From assembly GCF_000612545.2 (NCBI RefSeq), contig NZ_CP097800.1:7448056-7512055 (forward strand): a stretch of 64,000 nucleotides of DNA, read 5' to 3'. Source of the DNA: Streptomyces sp. PCS3-D2. GTDB lineage: Bacteria; Actinomycetota; Actinomycetes; Streptomycetales; Streptomycetaceae. Made by a program: the position numbers and the translations under genes. Shown piece after piece: positions 9,277 to 17,055 of this stretch. Numbering within the stretch: position 1 is the first letter of the stretch; each line of letters starts with the position of its first letter. The notes under the pieces are model-generated. The model saw only the letters and a list, made by a program, of their open reading frames with translations. It did not search any database and was not told where the DNA came from.

Positions 9277-10181
9277 CTATGCGGCTTGGGCCAGGGTAGT
9301 TGATGTTGTGTCGAGTGCTGTCTCGTAGGCGATGGGACTGCGTTGTCCGAGGCGGGAGTGACGGCGTCGGGTGGTGTAGCGGTGCAGCCAGCGGAACGCG
9401 TCGAGGCGGGCCTCGCGTTCGCTGGACCAGTGCTTTCGGCCTTGAAGCGTTTCTCGTTTGAAGGTCGCGTTGAAGGACTCGGCGAGCGCGTTGTCCGCCG
9501 AGCTGCCGATCGCGCTCATGGACTGGCGGACGCCGGCCCGGCGGCAGGCGTCAGCGAAGGTCCGGCTGGTGTACTGACCAGGCCCCGTGGTCGGTGTGCA
9601 TGACCGCCCCGGCGAGGCTGCCGCGGGTGCGTTCGGCGGCGGCCAGGGCGTCGGTGACGAGGTCGGTGCGCATGTGGTCCGCGATCGCCCAGCCGGCCAG
9701 GCGGCGTGATGCGAGGTCGATGACGGTGGCCAGATTGAGGAACTTCCCGCCGTCGAGGGGGAGATAGGTGATGTCGCCGACGTACTTCGTGTTCGGCTCG
9801 CTCGCCGTGAAGTCGCGGCCGATGAGGTCCGGGGGCCTTCGCTGCCGCCGGGTCCGCAACAGTGGTGCGTTGCCTGCGGCGCAAGCGCACGCCCGTCAGG
9901 CCGGCACCCCGCATCACCCGCGCGATCCGCCTGTGGTTGACACGCTCGCCCGCCTCGCGGAGCTCGGCCGTGATCCTGGGGACGCCGTAAGTGCCGTCCG
10001 ACTCGCAGTGCACGGCCCGTATTCGCGCGGCGAGGCGGGCGTCAGCCACCTGCCGGGCGGCCCGGTCCGCGGCTGTCCGACGCCAGTAGCAGAAGCTGGA
10101 GCGGGCGATGCCCAGGATGGTGCACAGCCGCTTCACGCCGTAACGGCGCTGATGGTCGGCGACGAACTGGAAGCGGTTCAC
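9277..10181 (-). pseudogene. IS3-family orfB transposase, two frame breaks
   Basis: The first section (GVKRLCTILGIARSSFCYWR, DGTYGVPRITAELREAGERV) is the HTH_21 region. A frame change near 9859 leads to the integrase core (TKYVGDITYLPLDGGKFLNL, then VMHTDHGAW). A second change near 9519 leads to the C-terminus with the catalytic Glu (SSADNALAESFNATFKRETL). All three DDE residues survive, but in three frames. The usual minus-one frameshift between orfA and orfB does not account for these internal breaks. Confidence 0.75.
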
Positions 10182-10483
10182 CAGCGCGTCTCCCCGGCGA
10201 AATACTTCGCCGCTTTGCGCAGGATCTCGCGCTCTTCCTCCAGCTCGCGGACCTTCTTGCGCAGAGCGGCGTTCTCGGCCTCCAACGGTGTCGGCGGCTC
10301 GGTCGGCACCTCCGCCCGGCGCCCCCGCGGCCGGCTCGCACCAGCGGCACGGACCCAGTTCCGCAGGGTCTCGGGGTTGATCCCCAGATCGGCGGCGACC
10401 TGCCTGATCGTCGCCTCGGGCCGCGACTGGTACAGCGCGACCGCGTCCGCCTTGAACTGCGGCGGATAGTTATTCATGACCAC
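10178..10483 (-). CDS. IS3-family orfA, helix-turn-helix protein
   Basis: This 101-residue protein has the Tnp_1-type helix-turn-helix (YPPQFKADAVALYQSRPEAT, VAADLGINPETLRNWVRAAG). A leucine-zipper-like coiled coil follows (LEAENAALRKKVRELEEERE) and ends RKAAKYFAGETRW. In IS3 elements OrfA binds the inverted repeats and is fused to OrfB by programmed frameshifting. Its end overlaps the orfB start by four bases. Confidence 0.8.
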   Translation of the reverse strand: MVMNNYPPQFKADAVALYQSRPEATIRQVAADLGINPETLRNWVRAAGASRPRGRRAEVPTEPPTPLEAENAALRKKVRELEEEREILRKAAKYFAGETRW

Positions 10484-10546
10484 GAGATGTCCGTTCTCAG
10501 ATCCTCAGGATCCAGTGTCTCGTGTGTCCAGGATCAAGGGTCAAGG

Positions 10547-10752
10547 CCCACCGCGCGCTGAACTCGGTGCTGCACACGATCGCCGTCTGCCAGATCCGCG
10601 ACGGTGGGCGCGGGCAGGACTACTACCTCCGCAAGAGCAGTGAGGGGAAGACGCCTTCGGAGGCCCGCCGGGCCCTCGAGCGACGCCTGTCCAACGTGAT
10701 CTACCGGATCATGAAACGAGATCAGCGGAACCACCTCGCTCATGCCGCTTGA
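10547..10752 (+). pseudogene. IS110-family transposase C-terminal fragment
   Basis: The phrases AHRALNSVLHTIAVCQIRDG, YYLRKSSEGKTPSEARRALE and RRLSNVIYRIMKRDQ match the end of IS110-family Tnp_20 transposases. Homology begins exactly where the IS3 element ends, and no start codon belongs to it. It is distinct from the IS110 gene at 26.2-27.4 kb. Confidence 0.65.
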
Positions 10753-10902
10753 CACACAGAGGCGCTATCAGGTCATGTTCCACCCGGCCGGAGCCCTGGA
10801 GCCGGGCCCCGGCAGTCGGACAGATCAAGGCAAGGACAGTCCAGCAGGACGTCAGGCAGTGACTGGGTCACGACCACCAGGGACCCGCATATCACTATGA
10901 CT

Positions 10903-10980
10903 TTCAGTGATCGTGGAGATCGTCGACTTGGACACCTCAGCGCCGTAGACCACGGCCAGGTGAGCCGATATCCGCTTGGC
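10903..10980 (-). pseudogene. IS256-family transposase remnant
   Basis: About 26 residues (AKRISAHLAVVYGAEVSKST, ending ISTIT) match the helix-turn-helix region of IS256 transposases, including the intact copy in this window (VQAHLAEVYGAEVSRQT). Nothing else of the element is visible, so this is a scar of an older insertion or rearrangement. Confidence 0.55.
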
Positions 10981-11043
10981 GATGACGGTTGGCCATGCCC
11001 TTGACATCTCAGTCTCCAAGATCCCCGACCTCTTCACCCGCGA

Positions 11044-12054
11044 TCAGCTCTGCGTCTCCTCGCGGCGTCCCATAGCGGCTGCATCGGGTACGACGAGCAA
11101 CTTGCCGGTGGTACGCCGGGCCTCCAGATCGCTGTGGGCCTGGGCGGCCTCGGACAATGCGTAGCGGCCCGTTACGGTGACCTCAAGCGCCTTCGAGCGC
11201 ACCCACTCGAACACATCGGCGGCCCGTCGGAGCAGTTCGGACCGATCGGCGATGAAGTCCCCGAGGCTGGGCCGGATCAGGGTCAGCGAACCGCCGTGGG
11301 CGAGCCGAATCGGATCAAACGGCGGCACGGCACCACTTGCCGCGCCGAAGAGCACGAGATGGCCGCGGGTTCGCAGGCTGGCGAGGCTCGCATCGAAGGT
11401 GTGCGCGCCGACGCCGTCGAAGACAACCGGCAGTCCCTGACCGCCGTTGAGTCGCCTCACCTCAGCTGCGAGATCGTCAACTGCGGAGGAAAGGATCACC
11501 TCAGCGGCCCCGGCACGCTTCGCCAGCTCGGCCTTCGCCGTGGTCGACGTCGTGCCGATCACCCTGCCGCCGAGATGGGTGACGAGCTGGGTCAAGAGCA
11601 GCCCCATGCCACCAGCAGCCGCATGCACGAGCACCGTGTCGCCCCCCTGCACCGGGTAGGCGTCCTTGACGAGATAGTGCGCGGTCATGCCTTGGAGGAG
11701 CACGGCGGCGGCTGTTTCGAAGCCGATATCGTCGGGCAGCGGCACCAGCAGGGAGGAGTCCACAACGGCCTGCTCGGCATACGTGCCGGGTATCTCCACC
11801 CAGCCGACCCGGTCCCCGACTGCGACGTGAGCGACGCCGGGTCCGACTTCGACGACCGTGCCGGCGCCCTCAGTGCCCGGGGTGAAGGGCAGCGGGAGGC
11901 TGTACCGGCCTTCGCGGTGGTAGACGTCGAGGAAGTTGACCCCGGATGCGGCGACCTCCACGAGCGCCTCGCCCGGACCCGGCCGCGGCTGGTCCACCTT
12001 GGCCTCCTGCAGCACCTCGGGGCCGCCCACTTCGTACACCTGAATCGCCCTCAT
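11044..12054 (-). CDS. NADPH:quinone oxidoreductase, zinc-free MDR family
   Basis: This 336-residue enzyme belongs to the quinone oxidoreductase branch of the medium-chain dehydrogenases. It has the N-terminal GroES-like domain (LVEVAASGVNFLDVYHREGR, LPFTPGTEGAGTVVEVGPGV) and a Rossmann domain with the nucleotide motif VLVHAAAGGMGLLLTQLVTH. The family transfers electrons from NADPH to quinones or other electrophiles in the cytoplasm. The cysteine zinc ligands of true alcohol dehydrogenases are absent, as expected. The frame is intact in a neighbourhood of broken elements, so it is probably the original resident gene. Confidence 0.88.
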   Translation of the reverse strand: MRAIQVYEVGGPEVLQEAKVDQPRPGPGEALVEVAASGVNFLDVYHREGRYSLPLPFTPGTEGAGTVVEVGPGVAHVAVGDRVGWVEIPGTYAEQAVVDSSLLVPLPDDIGFETAAAVLLQGMTAHYLVKDAYPVQGGDTVLVHAAAGGMGLLLTQLVTHLGGRVIGTTSTTAKAELAKRAGAAEVILSSAVDDLAAEVRRLNGGQGLPVVFDGVGAHTFDASLASLRTRGHLVLFGAASGAVPPFDPIRLAHGGSLTLIRPSLGDFIADRSELLRRAADVFEWVRSKALEVTVTGRYALSEAAQAHSDLEARRTTGKLLVVPDAAAMGRREETQS

Positions 12055-12204
12055 GACCCTCCAATTAACGGCTCATCCACCACCAACCCCGTTGATGGCG
12101 ATCCGATTCCCGGCAAGCAGACCAGCCCGCCACCCCCGCCGAGAGCTGAGACGCCTGCTTTGCACCCGGGTCGGGGACAGGAGACCGAGGTCGTCAAGGG
12201 CCGG

Positions 12205-12500
12205 CGAATGCACCACCCGCCGCTTCCGCACCGCCGTACGGCCCCCCACAACCGGCGTAGCCTCCGGCAGCTCCACCATGCGGCGCACGAAATCGACCAC
12301 CGCCTCCGGATGCTCCTCCGGCCTCGGGAACCAGCCCATCCGCTGGTACGACTTCAACGCCAGCAGCAGGGCCAGTTGATCTCCATCCGTATCCAACCGC
12401 TACGCCGCCCACGCCGCCTCGTGCCGCGCCGGCACGAAGAACAGATGCAGCTCATGTGCACTGACCAGCCGCTTGAAACTCGGACACGCAGTCCGCTCGG
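12205..12500 (-). pseudogene. Tn3-family transposase N-terminal (DUF4158) remnant
   Basis: The reading CPSFKRLVSAHELHLFFVPA is followed by an in-frame TAG and then DTDGDQLALLLALKSYQRMG and PEAVVDFVRRMVELPEATPV. This is the N-terminal DUF4158 region of Tn3-family transposases. The start is lost and the upstream side ends at the MITE. The remaining 800 or so residues of the family are missing. Confidence 0.6.
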
Positions 12501-12573
12501 CAGCCAACGACGTTCCAGGTACCCGCGCCGCATCGTGCCGCCCGAGATCATGCCGCGAGGCAGAAGGCCCTTA

Positions 12574-12837
12574 GAGGTCGTTTTCAGATAATTTGCGTCG
12601 CCTCTGGCGCCCCACCTCAGTCCTGGCGCCTCTTGCGTCTCACTTTCAGGAGCGTCGACCTGGGTTGAATAGATGGAATCAGCGCCTCTTGGGATGAGAC
12701 AGACTCTCTGGGACAGGACAGGCATTACGGTTCTCCCAGGCGCCTCGTTCGACACGCGAACACCTCGATACTCGCCTGTGCTGCCTGGCAGCAGGCCCGA
12801 ATGGGGAGAGACGGGCTTCGTCGATGAAAACGACCTC
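12574..12837. mobile_element. 264-bp MITE with GAGGTCGTTTTCA inverted repeats
   Basis: The left end reads GAGGTCGTTTTCA and the right end is its exact reverse complement. TTA occurs immediately outside both ends (12571-12573 and 12838-12840), consistent with a 3-bp target duplication of the IS5/IS427 type. The interior is too short for a transposase and I see no convincing gene in it. The same terminal sequence starts the IS5 element at 14203, so that family probably mobilised it. Confidence 0.7.
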
Positions 12838-12847
12838 TTAGAGGACG

Positions 12848-13246
12848 TTAAGTCCGTTTCTGGTAGCGGCCTCGTCCGGGCTGGGTGAGGAAGCCTTGGC
12901 GGGTGAGGCGTCCGAGGCGGCTGCGGGTGATGTTGACGGATGCCTCGTCGGTGGGCATGTCGAGGAGTTCGTGCAGCTCACGGGCTCGGAAGACCTGGTC
13001 GGGGTGCTGGTTGAAGGCGTTCACGATGGCCTGGTAGGCGGTGTTCGTCTCGGGTGGGCCTGGGTCACCTCCAGCGGGTGCAAGTTCGGCGATGACCTTG
13101 GCGGTGGTGGCCAGGTCCGCGAGTCGCGCTTCGGCCTCGGCCAGGGCGGCGGTCAAGTGCTGGATCTGGTCGCGTAGTTCAGCGGCCCGGGCGGTGGTCT
13201 CGTCGTGCTGGGCCTGGAGGCCTGCCAGGAGCTCGGCGACGTTCAC
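12848..13246 (-). CDS. coiled-coil plus winged-helix passenger protein of IS5 element
   Basis: This 132-residue protein starts at a GTG that overlaps the transposase stop in a GTGA, so the two are probably translationally coupled. Residues 1-50 form a heptad-like coiled coil (AELLAGLQAQHDETTARAAE, IQHLTAALAEAEARLADLAT). Residues 70-132 look like a winged helix (YQAIVNAFNQHPDQVFRARE, ITRSRLGRLTRQGFLTQPGR). IS5 elements normally encode only a transposase, so an accessory or regulatory role in transposition is a reasonable but unproven inference. Confidence 0.75.
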   Translation of the reverse strand: MNVAELLAGLQAQHDETTARAAELRDQIQHLTAALAEAEARLADLATTAKVIAELAPAGGDPGPPETNTAYQAIVNAFNQHPDQVFRARELHELLDMPTDEASVNITRSRLGRLTRQGFLTQPGRGRYQKRT

Positions 13247-14097
13247 GCGGCCAGCCCGAGGGTGTCGCGCCAGGCCGGAGACGGTGTGGTGAGGCGGCGG
13301 GCCATGTTCGCGATCGAGGCCCAGTAGACGCGTGAGGCGGAGTTGTCGGGCCGGTGGTCGTACTCACGGGCGAGGCGGCGGTGCAGCATCAACGTGCCGT
13401 TGACCTGCTCCACGATCCACCGCTTGGGCTGCGGAATGAAGCCTTTGCCCTGGTCAGCGGGGTTTCGGCGGACGATCTCGACGTCGATGTCCAGCAGTGC
13501 GCCGTGGATGAGGACCTCGTCCTTGAAGCCCTGGTCCACCAGGGCTTTCTCCAGGCGGTTGCCGCACCGCTCGGCGGCCTGGTCGAGCAGGGCGGTGCCG
13601 GCGGCGTTGTCATGGGCGGAGGCGTCCAGCACAACAACGCCGATGACCAGCCCCAGGACGTCGACGGCCAGTCCCCGCTTGCGGCCCGACATCCTCTTGT
13701 GCGCGTCCAGCCCCGTCGTGGTCTTCGGGACACCCGCCGCGGCGCGGACGGACTGGGTGTCGATGATCACGAGGGACGGGTCCTCTAATCGGCGGGCTCT
13801 CTCCCTCACCTGGCAGCGCAGGAGTTCCTGGATGCGCTGGTCGAGGCCGTCCTGGCGCCACAGCGTGAAGTAGTAGAACACCGCCGACCAGGCCGGCAGG
13901 TCATGCGGCAGGTAGCGCCACTGGCAGCCCGTCCGGTTCTGGTAGAAGATCGCGTTCACGACTTCCCGCAGGTCGCAGGACCCGGGATCACCGGTCGCCG
14001 ACCGTGCCACCCGGTCCTGCTTCCAGGCCGCGATCATCGGCTGGATCAACGCCCACTGCTCGTCCGATAAGTCGCTGGGGTACGGCTTTCTCTCCAT
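13243..14097 (-). CDS. IS5-family transposase, intact
   Basis: The start at MERKPYPSDLSDEQW matches other members; three codons upstream are also open. The catalytic triad of the DDE_Tnp_1 fold is visible: Asp in VIIDTQSV, Asp in ALVDQGFK and Glu in RWIVEQVNG. The domain order is DUF4096-like head, then RNase H-like core. At about 285 residues it is the normal length for the subgroup. The fragment at 5693-5998 is a truncated relative. Confidence 0.88.
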   Translation of the reverse strand: MERKPYPSDLSDEQWALIQPMIAAWKQDRVARSATGDPGSCDLREVVNAIFYQNRTGCQWRYLPHDLPAWSAVFYYFTLWRQDGLDQRIQELLRCQVRERARRLEDPSLVIIDTQSVRAAAGVPKTTTGLDAHKRMSGRKRGLAVDVLGLVIGVVVLDASAHDNAAGTALLDQAAERCGNRLEKALVDQGFKDEVLIHGALLDIDVEIVRRNPADQGKGFIPQPKRWIVEQVNGTLMLHRRLAREYDHRPDNSASRVYWASIANMARRLTTPSPAWRDTLGLAA

Positions 14098-14202
14098 GGC
14101 CCGCATCTCAGCATGGACATGTCTAGCAGGTGTCCGGCATGGCGATCAGTACCACGATCGAGCGATCACGAACCGAGGAAGAACGGACTTAACGTCCTCT
14201 TA

Positions 14203-15137
14203 GAGGTCGTTTTCGTCCGATGTTTCATCCTGAGATGAGCTGTTTGGTGGGCTTCTTCGGGTCGCGCCAGGAAATGGTGTTCTCGCTGGTGAGGCGGCGG
14301 GCCGTGAGGTGGGTCATGGCGATGTGGACGATGGCTTCGGAGCGCGGGGGCAAGGCTTCGTAGTCGCGGGCAAGGCGTCGGTGGAGCATGAGCCAGCCGT
14401 AGGTATGGGGGTGAATCCCCTGGTCCCGGGCTTGCGGATGGTGATCTCCATGTCGATGCCGAGTGGGGCGGCGCTCAGCGAGGTGCCGGCGGTAACCGCC
14501 GTCGCCCCACAGCTTGCGGATCGCAGGGTGTTCGGCGGCGACCTGGTCCAGGAGTCGGGTGCCGGCTACGGAGTCCTGCACGCTCGCCGCGGTGACCAGC
14601 ACGGCGAGGAGCAGGCCGAGCATGTCGGTGACGATGCTTCGCTTCCTGCCGACGATCTTCTTGCCGGCGTCGATGCCCTGGCTGCGGGCGGGGGCGCTGG
14701 TGGACGTCTTGACGCTCTGCGCGTCGATCACGCAGGCCGTCGGCTCCGCGTCCCGCTCGTCCTTCTCTAGCAGAAGCTGCCGGAGCAGGCCGTTGAGCTG
14801 GGCGAACACACCCTCGTCCGCCCATTTGGCGAAGTAGCCGTAGACCGTGTTCCAGTGCGGGAAGTCGTGCGGGAGGTAGCGCCACTGGACCCCGGTGCGG
14901 TCGACATACAAGATCGCGTCCATGATGTCGCGCAGGTCGTGCTCGGGCGGCCGGCCGAAGTCCAGGGCCCGGCCGCGGCGCTCGAAACGCCACGCGACCA
15001 GGACCGGCTCTATCAACTCCCAGCGGGCATTGGACAGATCACTCGGATACGGACGTCGCTTCGGCATGCTTCCGGCGTACCGCGCCGGACCGAATGCGCC
15101 CAGGCGCACACCCGCGAAGCTGGAAGCACACGACCTC
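14203..15137. mobile_element. degenerate IS5-family element
   Basis: The left end GAGGTCGTTTTCGTCC is the same family of terminus as the 264-bp MITE. The proposed right end, GAGGTCGTGTGCTTCC on the opposite strand, matches at 13 of 16 positions. The internal transposase is damaged. The right flank is GGA and not TTA, so I see no target duplication on that side and the right boundary is tentative. Confidence 0.55.
14225..15067 (-). pseudogene. IS5-family transposase, catalytic Glu region lost
   Basis: The start at MPKRRPYPSDLSNARW gives an IS5 head. Catalytic Asp residues are present in CVIDAQSVK and LWGDGGYRR. After AERRPT the sequence is out of frame: the neighbouring frame restores LGIDMEITIRKPGTRGF. 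The segment that should read like RRWVVER, with the catalytic Glu, is deleted before YGWLMLHRRLARDYE. The protein should be inactive. Confidence 0.7.
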
Positions 15138-15261
15138 GGAGAACGGTCATCCTGGGATGAGACAGGAACACGTGGCCTTTCGCCCCATTAGCCACCCCAC
15201 CCGTCCCCGCAGGCGTCGATCGCCGCCGCAACCTCACCTGCACCGCAACCTCGCCGACCGC

Positions 15262-16203
15262 GTGCGGGAGAAGGCTACGGTCAGGACGCGATCGCCGCCG
15301 AGAGGGGCCGCAGCCCCTCCACGGTCAGCCGGGAGATCCGGCGCAATCGGCACCCCGTAAACGGGCAGTACCGCCCCTTCGCGGCCCAGGCCCGCGCCGA
15401 TGACCGCCAGCCCCGGCCCCAACCGCGAAAGATCAGCCGGAATCCCGAGCTGCGGGCCGCGGTCCAGGCCGGGCTGGACAGCTGTGGAGCCCGGAGCAGA
15501 TCTGCGAGGCTCTGCGGGCGCAGCTCCCGAACCGGCCGGAGATGCACGTGGTCCACGAAACCGTCTATCAGGCCCTCTACGTGCAAGGACGCGGCGAACT
15601 GCGGCGGGAGCTCGCCGGAGCCCTGCGGACCGGACGAGCCCGCCGCAAGCCTCACCGCCAGACCCAGCAGCACGGCCCCGCTGCGCCGAGCCGATGGTCA
15701 TGATCAGCGAGCGTCCCGCTGAGGCGGAGGACCGGGCGGTGCCCGGGCACTGGGAAGGCGACCTGATCATCGGCAAGGACAGCGGGTCCGCGATCGGCAT
15801 CCTCGTCGAGCGCGCCACCCGCTACGTGATGCTCGTGCACCTGCCGAACGGCCGGGGCGCCGAGCAGGTCCGCGACGCCCTCCAGGAGACTGTCAAGCGG
15901 CTGCCCGCCCGCCTGAAACGGTCCCTGGTATGGGATCAAGGCTCGGAGATGGGCCCGCCATCACGAGTTCACCGTCGCGACCGACGTTCCGGTCTACTTC
16001 TGAGCCCCGGCCAGTCCCTGGCAACTCGGCTCGAACGAGAACACGAACGGCCTGCTCCGCCAGTACTTTCCCACGGGCACCGACCTGGCCGTCCACAGTC
16101 GTGCGCACCTCGACGCCGTCGCCGCCCAGCTCAACGGCCGCCCACGCAAAACGCTCGGCTGGGAAACCGCAGCCGAGCGCCTGCATAAACTGCTCGCGGC
16201 CTG
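15262..16203 (+). pseudogene. IS30-family transposase, frameshifted
   Basis: The pieces appear in order across changing frames: [69 protein letters not shown] and finally [18 protein letters not shown], ending [14 protein letters not shown]. The catalytic Asp, Asp and Glu of the IS30 integrase core are all recognisable. At least three frame breaks and a short loss near 15475 make it a decayed copy. I did not find its terminal repeats. Confidence 0.7.
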
Positions 16204-16289
16204 ATCAAACCGACCACGTGTTGCGACGCCCCCTAGAAACCGCCAGCTGGTCCGGGGCCCTTCACGCTGGCGACCGACCGACTACGGCA

Positions 16290-17042
16290 TCACCCGTAGT
16301 CCTCGACCAGCTCCGTGACGAATACGAGCAGCGCTTCGGCCCGGTGGCGGTCCTCCCGCTGGTTCCGCAGGGCGTGTTCGAGTTCCCGGAGCGTGGCGAG
16401 GGCCTGGGGCCTGCGGTCTCTCACCTCGTCGAGCAGAGGCGAGGTGACCAGGTCGAGGCAGCGGCTGAACAGAAGCCGTGTTGCCGGCGCGGGCGGAGCG
16501 GGGTCCGGCGCGGCGAAACCACTGGTCAGGTAGCGTACCGGATCCGTGAGGCTCCAGCCGACGACAGCGCCGTGCTGCACGAGCAGCGCCACATCGGGTG
16601 CGATGCCGATGCGGGCTTCCAGCGGCGCGTCCAGTACGTCGAGGTCGCGCAGGCAGGTGAGTACGTTGTCGCCCGGGCCGCGGCAGAGGTCTGAGGTCAC
16701 TTCCAGGCGGAAGTCCCGGACCTCGTCCGCGCGGAGACCGCCCGGGTGTACGGCGGGGAGGTCAGGAACCCGGGCGACGTCCTCGTCGTCCGCTGCCTCG
16801 GCTGGTACCCGGAACTCGGCGCCGACCAGTTCCCGGCTCGCCGGATCGAAGCGGAGCTCGTCGGGCGTGTCCCACAGCCAGTCCTGACTGCCGAAGGTGG
16901 CGAGCTGGAACCGTTCGCGCTCCTTCACGTCCGTGTATGTCGCGACGCGCACACGGAAGTCCCGGAAGACGAAGCCGGGTGCGGTCGTCAGCGGTTCACC
17001 CGTGACGGTCGCGGTCCAGTCGCCGTCGATGGTGAGTCTCAT
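16290..17042 (-). CDS. putative immunity protein of the Rhs-type toxin
   Basis: This 250-residue acidic soluble protein starts 13 bp after the YD-repeat toxin stop on the same strand. It has a beta-rich N-terminus (RLTIDGDWTATVTGEPLTTA, FRDFRVRVATYTDV), a central region DNVLTCLRDLDVLDAPLEAR and a helical C-terminus (ATLRELEHALRNQREDRHRA). In polymorphic toxin systems the gene directly after the toxin usually encodes the cognate antidote. The placement supports that role here. I recognise no named immunity family. Confidence 0.6.
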   Translation of the reverse strand: MRLTIDGDWTATVTGEPLTTAPGFVFRDFRVRVATYTDVKERERFQLATFGSQDWLWDTPDELRFDPASRELVGAEFRVPAEAADDEDVARVPDLPAVHPGGLRADEVRDFRLEVTSDLCRGPGDNVLTCLRDLDVLDAPLEARIGIAPDVALLVQHGAVVGWSLTDPVRYLTSGFAAPDPAPPAPATRLLFSRCLDLVTSPLLDEVRDRRPQALATLRELEHALRNQREDRHRAEALLVFVTELVEDYG

Positions 17043-17055
17043 GCGGTATCCCGCC

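Larger units (their letters stand above)
9251..10546. mobile_element. IS3-family element
   Basis: The two ends form an imperfect inverted repeat. Both outer sides read CCTTGACCC, then seven mostly different bases, then TGGACAC. The left boundary coincides with the loss of ISL3 homology and the right boundary with the start of an IS110 fragment. Inside are a leftward orfA and a decayed orfB overlapping by 4 bp, the usual IS3 arrangement. The flanks belong to two different elements and show no target duplication, so the copy was involved in a rearrangement. Confidence 0.6.
12841..14199. mobile_element. complete IS5-family element, TTA target duplication
   Basis: The ends are a perfect 18-bp inverted repeat, GAGGACGTTAAGTCCGTT. 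TTA flanks both sides (12838-12840 and 14200-14202). The 1359-bp element holds an intact transposase and an overlapping passenger gene on the minus strand. It was inserted into a TTA where the ends of a MITE and another IS5-like element already met head to head. Intact ends, frames and target duplication suggest a recent insertion. Confidence 0.85.

Noticed and set aside
9516-10181. Normal IS3 minus-one programmed fusion as the explanation for broken orfB
   Set aside because: Programmed shifting occurs at the orfA/orfB overlap. The two breaks seen lie within orfB itself, so the copy is decayed or misread.
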